Shown: positions 7,858 through 16,575 of the stretch, one piece after another
How positions within the stretch are numbered: position 1 is the first letter of the stretch
Layout: each line of letters begins with the position of its first letter
Source of the DNA: Anaerolineaceae bacterium UBA1363
GTDB lineage: Bacteria; Chloroflexota; Anaerolineae; Anaerolineales; Anaerolineaceae
Direction of reading: 5' to 3'
NCBI GenBank assembly: GCA_002306055.1
Contig: DBRR01000030.1
Coordinates: forward strand, 1 to 64,000
DNA length: 64,000 bases
The notes under the pieces: generated by a model
Database searches by the model: none
The model's input: the letters and a program-made list of their open reading frames with translations, nothing else
Told to the model about the DNA's origin: nothing
Program-made: the position numbers and the translations under genes

Positions 7858-8296
7858 TTTTAGACACGAAATCTGGAATGGCATCCAGGTCAAAAAAATG
7901 AGCGCCGTCAACATAAATACCTTGGGCAAAAACTGCCGCAGATTTATCCGGCAATAAAATTTCACCTGAAGTTTCAATCCGCCTGTTCACTTTGCCGGTC
8001 ATCATACCGCGGATCAGGACGGGTTCACCTAATGGAATCGGTTTACGGTAATCGATCATTAGGTTTGCGGTAACGGCACGGTAACCAGCTTTCCAAATTG
8101 CCAGTCCCATGGCTTCGTCTAAAACTGCTGCTGATGCACCACCGTGGACAAAACCAGGCGGACCTTGGTGATGAATGGTGAAGATAAAATTACTCTCAAT
8201 GTGGTTTTCATCAACAAAATACCATTGGACGCCCATACTATTGGGGTTAGCTTCGCCACAAACAAAACACGAACCATGCTCATGTAATTTTTCCAT
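7850..8296 (-). CDS. PaaI-like hotdog-fold thioesterase
   Basis: The 148-residue protein contains GFVHGGASAAVLDEAMG (residues 49-65 region), the active-site signature of PaaI/4HBT-type acyl-CoA thioesterases, with the acidic residue of LDEAMG as probable catalytic base. The N-terminal CFVCGEANPNSMGVQW motif is common in this subgroup, where it precedes the fold. Later DYRKPIPLG and GKVNRRIETSGEIL match the hotdog sheet. It probably hydrolyses acyl-CoA or acyl-ACP thioesters in the cytoplasm. It lies 21 nt after plsY and overlaps the downstream membrane protein gene by 8 nt. Confidence 0.85.
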   Translation of the reverse strand: MEKLHEHGSCFVCGEANPNSMGVQWYFVDENHIESNFIFTIHHQGPPGFVHGGASAAVLDEAMGLAIWKAGYRAVTANLMIDYRKPIPLGEPVLIRGMMTGKVNRRIETSGEILLPDKSAAVFAQGIYVDGAHFFDLDAIPDFVSKNE

Positions 8297-8317
8297 TTTA
8301 AAAAATCCAGTTTGCGC

Positions 8318-9007
8318 CTAATTATGCTGATGAGGTTCTCTTTGTATCCAGCTTTCGTGATCTTGAATATCCCGATCCAAGAAAATCCGACGGAGAATCA
8401 CATTCCTGCGTTCGAGTGGATCATCTGGGAGAGGTCTACGGTTTGCCTCAAGTCGTTTGACAATGGTAATAACCGTCATTCCCACAGATAACCATAAAAC
8501 AATGGATGGACCATTTAATAATGCAGCAAAAATTGGCAAGCTAATCAGGACAAGTAATGGTATCGCAGGCGACCCAAATACGTTGCCGATACCCAAACCC
8601 GCCAATATAATCGGAACTCCCCAAGGGAAAAGGACCCACAATACTCCTAAAAATGGGCTGAATCCTCGCCCCCCATGAAAATTCAGATAAACCGGCCAAT
8701 TATGACCAATGATAGCCGCAAATCCAATCAGCATGGCTGCGACCTCTCGCAAACCCAGACGCAACCCCAACCACACCGGCAGTGCGCCTTTGAAGATATC
8801 AAAAAGACCGACCGGAACCACCGCCCATTTGGCGACATGTTCCCAAACCATCGAGCCGCTGACTGTTCCACTGCCGTAATCACGCAAGTCGATGCCTTTA
8901 ATCCATTTTCCAGCCAGATACCCGCTGGGTATTGAGCCTAGCAGGTACCCAAATAATAATAAGAATGCAAAACCCACGATCGACCAGAATTGAGTCATTT
9001 CGCTCAT
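8318..9007 (-). CDS. plsY: Glycerol-3-phosphate acyltransferase PlsY, divergent
   Basis: PlsY transfers the acyl group from acyl-phosphate to glycerol-3-phosphate in the membrane, the first step of phospholipid synthesis. The 229-residue polytopic protein keeps GYLLGSIPSGYLAGK (20-34), GIDLRDYGSG (38-47) and GHNWPVYLNFHGGRGF, matching PlsY motifs 1 and 3. The usual GSGNxGATN is altered to GSGTVSGSM, so the centre of motif 2 is unusual. A C-terminal charged extension of about 35 residues follows the last helix. GGAGG precedes the start. degV lies 30 nt upstream, fitting a FakB-PlsX/PlsY acyl-phosphate route. Confidence 0.85.
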   Translation of the reverse strand: MSEMTQFWSIVGFAFLLLFGYLLGSIPSGYLAGKWIKGIDLRDYGSGTVSGSMVWEHVAKWAVVPVGLFDIFKGALPVWLGLRLGLREVAAMLIGFAAIIGHNWPVYLNFHGGRGFSPFLGVLWVLFPWGVPIILAGLGIGNVFGSPAIPLLVLISLPIFAALLNGPSIVLWLSVGMTVITIVKRLEANRRPLPDDPLERRNVILRRIFLDRDIQDHESWIQREPHQHN

Positions 9008-9037
9008 GTTAGGAATCCTCCAGAAGCAATCTACCTG

Positions 9038-9940
9038 TTACTCATAGTAATAGCCCAATCCAACCAATCCCGGTCCGGTATGAACGCCCATTACGGGAGT
9101 GAATTCCGTGTGGAAGATTTGTGTCGGCCGCAATTTTTGCAAGGCTAATTCCTCCAGGCGTGCAGCCTGTTCCTGGGCATCCGCTTCCATGATAGCCAGG
9201 TCCAGGACCCGGTAATCGTCGACCTGTCGCACCACGTAATCCACGATAGCCTGCAGAGCATGGGTTTCACCGCCTGCCCGACCCACCGGCATCACTTCTC
9301 CCCCTTGGAGGGTGAGGATGGGTTTGATCTTGATCAGGTTTCCAAGCATGAAGGCGGCCTTGCCGATGCGCCCGCCGCGCGCCAGATACTCCAACGTTTC
9401 CAGCGTTGCAGCGAAGCCGACGCGCTGTTCTGCATCTTCAGCCACTTGCTTCACTTCCGCCAAAGGTTTTCCTTGCTTGGCGGCGCGAGCTGCAGCCATG
9501 GCCACAAAACCCTGTGAAATGGTCGCCAACTGGCTGTCCATCACCTCAACGATCCGGTCTGGAAACTCCTCCTGCACCATCTTGGCTGCATGGCAGGCTG
9601 TGCTGTAGCCCGAGCTCAGTTTGCTGCTGAGCGCTACATAAAGCACTGTCTGCGCCCCGGCGCGCAGACAAGCCTCGAAAGCCTGCAGGTACTGCCCTAG
9701 CGAAGGGGCAGCGGTGGTCGGCATGATGTCTTCGAGGCGCATGCGGCGGTAGAGTTCATGAGGTGCGAGGTCAATTCCATCCAGATACGGCTGTCTGTCA
9801 ATCGACACAGTAAACGGGATGACGGAAATATCCAACTCCCGCGCCACCTCCGCCGGAACCTGCGCCACACTATCAGTCACAACAGCAACGTTCTGTTCGG
9901 AATTAGGGATCTCTTTTAGGGTGTTATCAGTGATGTCCAT
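9038..9940 (-). CDS. DegV family fatty-acid-binding protein (FakB-like)
   Basis: The 300-residue protein is a complete DegV-fold protein. It opens with VAVVTDSVAQVP, has the lipid-head-binding TTAAPSLGQYLQAF segment in place of the commoner TSQPSP, then LSSKLSSGYSTACHAA and LEYLARGGRIGKAAFMLGN, and ends PVMGVHTGPGLVGLGYYYE. Such proteins hold a fatty acid while FakA phosphorylates it, producing acyl-phosphate for PlsX/PlsY. No fakA is in the window. The gene is immediately upstream of plsY (30 nt). AAAGGAT lies upstream of the start codon. A relic of a second copy exists at 6285-6380. Confidence 0.92.
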   Translation of the reverse strand: MDITDNTLKEIPNSEQNVAVVTDSVAQVPAEVARELDISVIPFTVSIDRQPYLDGIDLAPHELYRRMRLEDIMPTTAAPSLGQYLQAFEACLRAGAQTVLYVALSSKLSSGYSTACHAAKMVQEEFPDRIVEVMDSQLATISQGFVAMAAARAAKQGKPLAEVKQVAEDAEQRVGFAATLETLEYLARGGRIGKAAFMLGNLIKIKPILTLQGGEVMPVGRAGGETHALQAIVDYVVRQVDDYRVLDLAIMEADAQEQAARLEELALQKLRPTQIFHTEFTPVMGVHTGPGLVGLGYYYE

Positions 9941-10035
9941 AGATTGTTATCCTTTCTCTCAATTTATAATGATAGAAAGCAATGACCGAGGCGCTCTTCT
10001 GTCTGAAAAGGGCATTGCCCGATTATGATTTGATT

Positions 10036-11376
10036 TTACTCCAGAAAAGTTACATCAGCCGGCATACCAGGCTTAAGCTTTAAATTCGGGTTGGGTACGA
10101 GCAACTTCACCGCGTAGACCGTGGCACGTCGACCTTCGATGGTTTGTACGTTGCGCGGGGTAAATTCAGCCTGATCGGAAATGTGAGCAACAGTCCCGTT
10201 GAAGGTTTCGCCAGGAAATGAATCAACCCGAATTTCCACTTTGTCACCCAGGTTAATCTCACCGTAACGATCTTCCGGAATGTAAACCACCAACTCCACT
10301 TCATCCAACTGGCCAATCGTCATGAGGGTACTTCCTGGGGAGACCGTTTCGCCAACCTCGAGGTTGCGCGTCAGCAGAATACCATCAATGGGTGAAGTTA
10401 TTGTCGCCCTGGCAATCTGGATATCGATTGACTTCAGGGCAGCCTGGGCCTGAGCCAGTCCAGCTTCAGCCTGGGAGACCGCAGTCTCTGCCTGCGCCAG
10501 CCCGTTTTGGGCAGCCATCACCTGCAACGAATTTTCCCCGGTTTGAAGCCCATTCAACAGGTCAAGGGCGGCATCATAGCGCGACCTGGCGACAGCCACC
10601 CGAGCGCGAGCTTCCAGCACATCGCGGCTGGTGGCACTGGTGAGCATGCTGTTGTAAGCTTCCTGGGCTGCGCGCAATTCAGCCTGGGCAGCATCGAATT
10701 GTTTTTGGGCTTGTGCGGTCAAGTCCTCGTTGTCCCGCGCCAGTTCTGCTAAATCCAACACTTGACGAGCGACTGTAAACGCCGTTTGTGCGTCGACGAG
10801 ATGCTCTTCGGCAGCCACAAAGTTAGCGTTGCTGGCGCTGGTAAGAACAGTGTCCAGGTTCGAAAGTTCGGACTCGAGAGCCGCTTTGGCTTCCGCAACT
10901 TCCTTCTCTGCGGCGGTGATCTCCTCATCCTTTTCAAAGTACCAGACGGGCAGGTTAAATTCTTCCGGAACCTCAGACTGCCAAGTATTCAACCGGTTCT
11001 GTCTGTCCTGCTGGCGGGCAGCTTGCAAGGCCAGATCAGATTGGGTGCGGGCGCTTTCCAGTTGGGCTTGGGCGGCGCTCAAGCCCGCTTCGGCCAACTG
11101 TACGGCCGCAGTTGCCTGTTCTCGCTGCGCCTGCAGGAAGGCGTCATCGAGCCTGAAGAGTACGTCTCCAGTCTTCACGGACTGTCCTTCCTCGACAAGT
11201 ACCTCTACCACTTTCCCCCCAAGTTCGGGAGCGACCGATACCTGACGGGCGGAAACGGTGCCGGAAGCAGTTAACGCACCATTTTCCGCAGTTCGGCCGG
11301 GGAGCGAAGCGCAGGCGCCTAACAGGAAAGATATCAGAACTAGCAGCATCAGAATGTTTAAATTTCGATTTTTCAT
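10036..11376 (-). CDS. HlyD-family periplasmic adaptor lipoprotein of an ABC exporter
   Basis: I start at ATG 11376 (GGAG 8 nt upstream). The 446-residue product begins with a lipoprotein signal, ending LISFLLGACAS with the lipobox cysteine at residue 22. It then has a biotinyl-lipoyl half (VSVAPELGGKVVEVLVEEGQ), a long Ala/Gln/Glu-rich coiled-coil hairpin (about residues 80-320), the second half-motif DGILLTRNLEVGETVSPG, and a beta-barrel part ending LKPGMPADVTFLE. This is the layout of membrane fusion proteins that couple an inner-membrane pump to export. It is the last gene of a five-gene operon with two ABC ATPases and a permease. Confidence 0.9.
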   Translation of the reverse strand: MKNRNLNILMLLVLISFLLGACASLPGRTAENGALTASGTVSARQVSVAPELGGKVVEVLVEEGQSVKTGDVLFRLDDAFLQAQREQATAAVQLAEAGLSAAQAQLESARTQSDLALQAARQQDRQNRLNTWQSEVPEEFNLPVWYFEKDEEITAAEKEVAEAKAALESELSNLDTVLTSASNANFVAAEEHLVDAQTAFTVARQVLDLAELARDNEDLTAQAQKQFDAAQAELRAAQEAYNSMLTSATSRDVLEARARVAVARSRYDAALDLLNGLQTGENSLQVMAAQNGLAQAETAVSQAEAGLAQAQAALKSIDIQIARATITSPIDGILLTRNLEVGETVSPGSTLMTIGQLDEVELVVYIPEDRYGEINLGDKVEIRVDSFPGETFNGTVAHISDQAEFTPRNVQTIEGRRATVYAVKLLVPNPNLKLKPGMPADVTFLE

Positions 11377-11457
11377 AGGAAATTCTCCAGCCGAATTTTT
11401 TTGTTTTTTAGAATTGCTTCGACTATTCATAAAGCCTCCAAAGTCATATTACAAGCA

Positions 11458-12597
11458 TCAACCGATTTGCTTCCGGAAGAGGAGCACAGATAATATAAAC
11501 ACCACCACACTGAAAAACACCATTGGCCAGATCCACGGCCACAAGGTAATTAACCCCGCGCCTTTCAGGATGATGCCACGCACAATCTCAAGGAAATAAG
11601 TAACGGGCAACAGATAGCCGGCATAGTAAGCCAGCAAGGGCATGTTATCGCGCGGAATTAAAAATCCTGCCAGCAGGAAGGATGGCAGCATAATGAACGA
11701 TGCCATATATATAGCCTGCATTTGAGTTCGCGAAATCGTCGAGATTAACACTCCCAGACCGAGCGAACTGAGCAGGAAAACCAGGCTTAAACCTGCCAGC
11801 AAGGCAATACTCCCAGCAACTTTCACACCAAACAGGAGCGCGCCAGCCCCCACAGTCATGGCAACATTCAGTAAGGCTACCAATACAAAAGGCAAAATCT
11901 TGCCGAGAATCAATTCCCAGGAACGTAAAGGTGTGACAATTAACTGCTCAAAAGTGCCCTGCTCGCGCTCACGCACAATCGCGAAGGCGGTTAGCAACAA
12001 GGTCTGGACTTGCAGAATGACTGCCACCAGGCCGGGAATTATAAAATTCATACGTCGCATGTCTGGGTTGTACAAATAGAGAATGTGCGTGTCTATTGGC
12101 AGGCTGATAGTCAAGCCCGCTCCACTGCGTTCAAGGCGTTGAATGAGGATTTGTTGCGAAGTCGCCTGGCTTACGGTTTCTGCAGCCAGTTGCGCGGTCT
12201 GGGCTACGGTCGGATTTGAACCGTCAATATAAAACTGGACTGTTCCCACTCCGCCGGTGCTGATGTTACGCCCAAAATCTTCGGGGATATAAATACCCGC
12301 CTTGACTATGCCAGCATCCAGCAACTGAAGAATTTCATCTTCATTTTGAGCAACGTGGGTGACCAAGTAGAATCCACTCGCGCTGAATTTCTCCAGTAGG
12401 GTGCGGCTTGCATCCGTACGCGAGAGGTCAGCTACTGCCAGAGGTAAATCTTCCACGTCGTTGGCTACTGCATATCCCAGCAGCATCAGCATCATTACGG
12501 GCATAACAATGACCAATGCCAGCGTACGCGGGTCGCGGATAATATGCAGCCATTCTTTATGAACAATTGTCGCCATACGGCGAAAACCCTGTCCCAT
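11458..12597 (-). CDS. ABC-2 type transporter permease
   Basis: The 379-residue protein has the ABC2_membrane_3 layout: a first transmembrane helix after HKEWLHIIRDPRTLALVIVM, a large extracytoplasmic domain (about residues 50-180), then five hydrophobic segments with the marker VREREQGTFEQLIVTPLRSW between the second and third. Proteins of the YbhS/YbhR/YhhJ type look like this and form the pore of drug or lipid exporters. AGGAGG precedes the ATG, and the gene begins 9 nt after the upstream ATPase gene. Only one permease is seen for two ATPases, so the pore would be a homodimer. Confidence 0.9.
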   Translation of the reverse strand: MGQGFRRMATIVHKEWLHIIRDPRTLALVIVMPVMMLMLLGYAVANDVEDLPLAVADLSRTDASRTLLEKFSASGFYLVTHVAQNEDEILQLLDAGIVKAGIYIPEDFGRNISTGGVGTVQFYIDGSNPTVAQTAQLAAETVSQATSQQILIQRLERSGAGLTISLPIDTHILYLYNPDMRRMNFIIPGLVAVILQVQTLLLTAFAIVREREQGTFEQLIVTPLRSWELILGKILPFVLVALLNVAMTVGAGALLFGVKVAGSIALLAGLSLVFLLSSLGLGVLISTISRTQMQAIYMASFIMLPSFLLAGFLIPRDNMPLLAYYAGYLLPVTYFLEIVRGIILKGAGLITLWPWIWPMVFFSVVVFILSVLLFRKQIG

Positions 12598-12606
12598 GTA
12601 TGCCTC

Positions 12607-13560
12607 CTATTCGATTTCTGCCCGCAAACGCAGGCGATTTTCTTTGTTGACCAGGGAAACGAACACGTCTTCCAAAGATGGCAAAACGCGCTCAATCCGT
12701 CGAGGGTTAATGCCATTCTGAACCAACGCCTGCCGAATGGCAGGCTCTGCTGTTTCTGCATCGACCAGTACATGGAGCGACACACCGTGCGCAGCCACGT
12801 CTGTAACTTCAGACAAGGCTTGTAAAACAGATTCGGCTTTTCCAGGTTGGTCGCAGTCTACTTCTAGCAAAACCCCTTCCATCGCTTCCTTGAGCGAATC
12901 GGGGTCGTTCAGCGCGATTAGCCGTGCATTGTACATCATGCCGATTACGTTGCAAAACTCGGCTTCATCCATGTAGTGGGTGGTCGCCAGCACGCTTACG
13001 CCCTGCCCGGCGAGGGTATAAATCATCTCCCAAAACTCACGGCGCGAAATGGGGTCCACGCCTGCAGTAGGTTCATCCAGAAACAGCATTGGCGGCTCGT
13101 GGACGATGGCGCAAGCCAGCGCTAACCGCTGCCGCCACGCGCCGGAAAGGTCAGCGGTCAGTTGCCTTTCATGCCCTTGCAGGCCCGCCATGTCAATCAA
13201 TTCGGTCAGGCGCGGTTTGAATGTCTCACGCTTTACGCCGTACAGGTTGGCGTAAAAATCCAGATTCTCATATACCGTCAGGTCGTTATAGAGCGCAAAT
13301 TTCTGCGACATGTAGCCAATGCGCTGCTTCACATCCTCTGCATGCCTGGCGACGTCGAATCCCATCACCCGCGCTTCTCCTGAAGTGGGCTTTAGAATTC
13401 CACACAACATCCGAATGGTGGTGGTCTTTCCTGCCCCGTTCGGTCCAAGCAATCCGAAAATCTCGCCACGCGGAATTTCAAAACTGACTCGGTCCACGGC
13501 TGTAAAATCACCGAACAGGCGCGTCAATTGAACAGCTTCCACGGCGTTCTCTTTACTCAT
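12607..13560 (-). CDS. ABC transporter ATP-binding protein
   Basis: The 317-residue ATPase has Walker A GPNGAGKTTT, Q-loop YMSQKFALY, a signature loop changed to LSGAWRQRLALA, and Walker B MLFLDEPTAGVD followed by the H-loop in TTHYMDEAE. The C-terminal 90 residues form the small regulatory domain common in DrrA/YbhF-type exporters. The departure from LSGGxxQ in the signature loop (Gly to Ala, with Trp next) is unusual but such variants occur in YbhF-type second ATPase domains. Its ATG overlaps the stop of the upstream ATPase gene by 4 nt, indicating coupling. Confidence 0.9.
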   Translation of the reverse strand: MSKENAVEAVQLTRLFGDFTAVDRVSFEIPRGEIFGLLGPNGAGKTTTIRMLCGILKPTSGEARVMGFDVARHAEDVKQRIGYMSQKFALYNDLTVYENLDFYANLYGVKRETFKPRLTELIDMAGLQGHERQLTADLSGAWRQRLALACAIVHEPPMLFLDEPTAGVDPISRREFWEMIYTLAGQGVSVLATTHYMDEAEFCNVIGMMYNARLIALNDPDSLKEAMEGVLLEVDCDQPGKAESVLQALSEVTDVAAHGVSLHVLVDAETAEPAIRQALVQNGINPRRIERVLPSLEDVFVSLVNKENRLRLRAEIE

Positions 13561-14504
13561 GCCTGCTCCTTCTGCTTTTCCACCAAATATATGAATACAT
13601 CTTCCATCAAAATACGCGCTTCTCTCAGAATGCTGATTTGCGCCCCGGCTTTTTTCAACTCATCATCGATTCGTGGCATGACCGCATTAGGGTTGTCAAC
13701 CGACAAGCGCAGGCGGTCGCCGACGGCTCTCCAACTCAACACGCCCTCGGTCTGGTCTGCTACGGCGCGCAATGCGTGCCGTGGTCTGGCTTTAACCTCC
13801 ACAATTTGGAAGGGCATTTGGTTTTCCAGTTCGATAGGCGCGCCAGTTATAAGCATCCGCCCCGTGTTGATGATGCTCACGGTACTGCACCGCTCGGCTT
13901 CATCCATATAAGGTGTGCTGACCAATACGGTTACGCCTTGCTGGATCACCTTTGCAAGCAGATGCCACAACTCACGTCTTGAAACCGGGTCCACACCAGT
14001 GGTGGGCTCGTCTAACAGCAAAATCTTCGGTTCGTGGATAAGGGCGCAGGCGAGGGTTAGTTTTTTGCGCATTCCGCCTGAAAGGTTCTCACTGCGGCGG
14101 GTGGAGAACTCAGTAAGCCGGGCAAACTCCAACAATTCATCAATACGTTGTTTTTGTTCCCTGGCAGGGACACCGTTGATGTCGGCAAAGAATTTCAGGT
14201 TTTCCTTCACGGTCAAATCGGGATATATACTGAAGGCTTGCGGCATGTACCCTAACAATGCCCGCACATCTTCGGATTGTTTTATTACGTCAAAACCCGC
14301 CAGGTGAGCGGAACCGGATGTCGGCTTTATCACGGTGGACAGAATACGGAGGATTGTGGTTTTTCCAGCACCGTCGGGACCGACCAGTCCATACAGTTGA
14401 CCGGACTCGACGGTCAGGTCAATCGTATCAATAGCCGGACGGTCCTCTTTTTTTTGCCCGGGATAACGTTTTATAAGTTGAAGAGTTTCAATCGCTATAC
14501 TCAT
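13557..14504 (-). CDS. ABC transporter ATP-binding protein
   Basis: The 315-residue ATPase shows Walker A GPDGAGKTTIL, Q-loop YMPQAFSIY, canonical signature NLSGGMRKKLTLA, and Walker B ILLLDEPTTGVD followed by STPYMDEAERC, in which the usual H-loop histidine appears as Pro (STPYMD instead of STHYMD). With its neighbour it forms an asymmetric ATPase pair: one has an altered signature loop and the other an altered H-loop. This split-YbhF arrangement suggests a heterodimer with one effective ATP site, which is inference. The regulator gene lies 39 nt upstream. Confidence 0.9.
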   Translation of the reverse strand: MSIAIETLQLIKRYPGQKKEDRPAIDTIDLTVESGQLYGLVGPDGAGKTTILRILSTVIKPTSGSAHLAGFDVIKQSEDVRALLGYMPQAFSIYPDLTVKENLKFFADINGVPAREQKQRIDELLEFARLTEFSTRRSENLSGGMRKKLTLACALIHEPKILLLDEPTTGVDPVSRRELWHLLAKVIQQGVTVLVSTPYMDEAERCSTVSIINTGRMLITGAPIELENQMPFQIVEVKARPRHALRAVADQTEGVLSWRAVGDRLRLSVDNPNAVMPRIDDELKKAGAQISILREARILMEDVFIYLVEKQKEQA

Positions 14505-14543
14505 GTCGCCTTTCCAAAAAGACCAAAGAATTGAACAAAAATA

Positions 14544-15254
14544 TTATGCCGCGAAGATTGGAGCAAATACATCCTTCATACTATCACCCAACCGGCGGCA
14601 CAGGCGCGGTTCCATATCCATGACGAGCGACTGGTAACGGCGGATGTGCTCCAGAAAAAGCATATTCCATTCCACATCACCATTACTTTCATTCGCCAGT
14701 AATCCCAGTGTAAAACCACCCAGCAGCATCAGACCCGAGCGGGTAACCGTGCCCTTCCACTCAATAATCTGGGGCAGGTGTTCAGCCAAAACCCGACGTC
14801 CCGCTCCTTTGCCAAGCCGCAGGATAACAATGGTCATGACTTCAATGCAATAGCGAAGAACATCTGGAACATCCGGCGGCACACGCGCCAGTATTTCCTC
14901 TGCCAAAACAATATCATCCAAGCCTCCCCCTCGAATCTTCTCCAAGATTTGTGTCCTGACCTGTTCCCAGTTGCCTGGGTCAGTATCTCCAGCCAATTCA
15001 TTGAACAACTGGTGGGCGTGCTCCGTCGGCAGAAAGACTATTTCGGAACGCCCAACGACTGGTTTGTCAGAATCGAGACGGTATTGGGAAGTCACCAAAC
15101 CTTTTTCTTCAAACAGGCGCAGCATGTCGTATGCCGTGAATGGACTGACCCCAATTCTTTCGGCAAGCGCGGAATAATGAATTGGACCATTCAATTCGTG
15201 ATACAGGTCGAGCAGGTGATGAATAAAAGTTTCCTGACGGTGCGTGAGTTTCAT
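14544..15254 (-). CDS. Winged-helix transcriptional regulator of the ABC exporter operon
   Basis: The 236-residue protein starts with a helix-turn-helix (residues 1-65): HYSALAERIGVSPFTAYDML is the recognition unit, followed by a wing (LVTSQYRLDSDKPVVGRSEI). The rest is largely helical with no enzyme motif and might be a ligand-binding or dimer domain. I do not recognise a named family. It is the first gene of the minus-strand operon regulator-ATPase-ATPase-permease-adaptor, so a role as local, probably autoregulated, controller of export is likely. The second ATG in the upstream region is not supported by a ribosome binding site. Confidence 0.72.
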   Translation of the reverse strand: MKLTHRQETFIHHLLDLYHELNGPIHYSALAERIGVSPFTAYDMLRLFEEKGLVTSQYRLDSDKPVVGRSEIVFLPTEHAHQLFNELAGDTDPGNWEQVRTQILEKIRGGGLDDIVLAEEILARVPPDVPDVLRYCIEVMTIVILRLGKGAGRRVLAEHLPQIIEWKGTVTRSGLMLLGGFTLGLLANESNGDVEWNMLFLEHIRRYQSLVMDMEPRLCRRLGDSMKDVFAPIFAA

Positions 15255-15440
15255 ATTTGTTTTCCCAAAAAGACCAAAAATTTAGTGGGATTTTACTTCC
15301 TCGTAGTAGATAGGTCAAGAAGTGAAGTGCATATAATGGTTTGGACAAGATGGACAAGTTGGATAAGAGCAAATTGACTATTGCATAAAGATGGTCACTT
15401 TGTTTCCACCCAAACAAAACCCTTTTAAGTTAAATTGCCG

Positions 15441-15476
15441 GTTTACAAAATACATTATTTATGTTATTATGTAAAC
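15441..15476 (+). promoter_or_regulatory. Promoter overlapped by a palindromic operator
   Basis: A -35 TTTACA (15442-15447) and a -10 TATTAT (15465-15470) are 17 nt apart. A perfect inverted repeat, GTTTACA (15441-15447) and TGTAAAC (15470-15476), covers both elements. This is the geometry expected for an autorepressed promoter, most simply by the XRE-ImmA protein encoded directly downstream. Confidence 0.72.
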
Positions 15477-15477
15477 T

Positions 15478-15513
15478 GAAAAGGAAAAGGAAAAGGAAAA
15501 GGAAAAGGAAAAG
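15478..15513 (+). repeat. Six tandem GAAAAG repeats in a 5' leader
   Basis: Six perfect copies of the hexamer GAAAAG run directly into the ribosome binding site AAGGAGG (15511-15517), 5 nt before the GTG start at 15523. Each unit carries an AAGG core and can itself mimic a weak Shine-Dalgarno sequence. Copy number changes by slippage would alter the spacing from promoter to start without touching the protein. Confidence 0.9.
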
Positions 15514-15522
15514 GAGGCAGCC

Positions 15523-16575
15523 GTGACCATCGGAGGGCGTATCAAACAGGCTCGGAAAGCGAGTAATTATTCCTTGCGAAAACTGGCAGATGAAATTGGG
15601 GTCAGCGCCATGGCGATATCAAAATACGAGCGGGACCAGGATGTGCCCAGCTCAGGTGTAATGCTGCGTTTAGCCCAGGCATTAAAAGTAAAAGTTGATT
15701 TCTTCTTTCGCCCGAGCACGGTCTCAGTTCAACTTCAAGCATATCGAAAACACGCTGTACTGGGCGTCAAAAAACAGGAAGCCATCCAGATGCGCATCCA
15801 GGATTGGGTGGAGCGTTATCTCGAGGTTGAAAGTCTTTTCCCGGAAGAACAACATGCAGCAAATCTCCCCCTGCGCAAAGTGACCTCACTGGATGAGATT
15901 GAAACCGCGGCTCTCGAATTACGTGACCACTGGAGCCTGGGCTATGATGCAATCGAAAATCTGGTTCAGTTGCTGGAGGACCGGGGAATCAAGGTGGGGA
16001 TCATCTCCGGTTTTGACCATTTTGACGCTTGCACCTTCAAAGCGGATGGTGATCCGGTGATTGTAACCAAAGATGAATTATCAGGCGATCGGCAGCGATT
16101 TAATTTAGCGCATGAACTGGGACACCTGATCCTGGATGTTCAGGGTGACCTCAAGCCAGAACAGGCGGCCAATCGGTTTGTAGGGGCTTTCCTCGTGCCG
16201 GCTGAAACGGCTCGCTTTGAACTGGGCGCAAACCGTACGGACCTCAACATCAACGAGTTGCACATGCTTAAGCATAAATACGGCTTAAGTATGCAGGCCT
16301 GGATTTACCGCGCCAAGGATCTTTCCATTATTTCTGAAAACACCGCGACGCGTTTATTCCAGCAGTTTCGCGCCAATGATTGGCATCGCCAGGAACCAGG
16401 AAAACCTTATCCATCTGAAACGCCCATGCGGATGAAACGGTTGATTTATCGCGCTTTGGCTGAGGATTTGATCTCGCGGTCCAGGGCACAGGAATTGTTA
16501 GGCGAGCCATTACAACTAGGGTGGGAGGTGGAGGCACTGCAGCCAAATGACCTTGCCATCTGTTCTGGTAACTGA
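15523..16575 (+). CDS. XRE-HTH / ImmA-IrrE metallopeptidase fusion, probable antitoxin
   Basis: The 350-residue protein begins with an XRE helix-turn-helix (residues 4-60: YSLRKLADEIGVSAMAISKY). A ImmA/IrrE-type zinc metallopeptidase follows: HELGH at 197-201, with a conserved downstream Glu around PEQAANRFVGAFLVP (212-226) as third ligand. The GTG start is supported by AAGGAGG 5 nt upstream. Proteins of this layout repress their own operon and are inactivated or act as proteases under stress, as in phage and toxin-antitoxin modules. The PIN nuclease gene overlaps its 3' end by 29 nt, which makes an antitoxin role likely. Confidence 0.9.
   Translation: MTIGGRIKQARKASNYSLRKLADEIGVSAMAISKYERDQDVPSSGVMLRLAQALKVKVDFFFRPSTVSVQLQAYRKHAVLGVKKQEAIQMRIQDWVERYLEVESLFPEEQHAANLPLRKVTSLDEIETAALELRDHWSLGYDAIENLVQLLEDRGIKVGIISGFDHFDACTFKADGDPVIVTKDELSGDRQRFNLAHELGHLILDVQGDLKPEQAANRFVGAFLVPAETARFELGANRTDLNINELHMLKHKYGLSMQAWIYRAKDLSIISENTATRLFQQFRANDWHRQEPGKPYPSETPMRMKRLIYRALAEDLISRSRAQELLGEPLQLGWEVEALQPNDLAICSGN

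Noticed and set aside
15478..15513. Hexamer repeats considered as a CRISPR remnant
   Set aside because: The units are 6 bp with no spacers, so this is a simple tandem repeat; no CRISPR array or cas gene is in the window.
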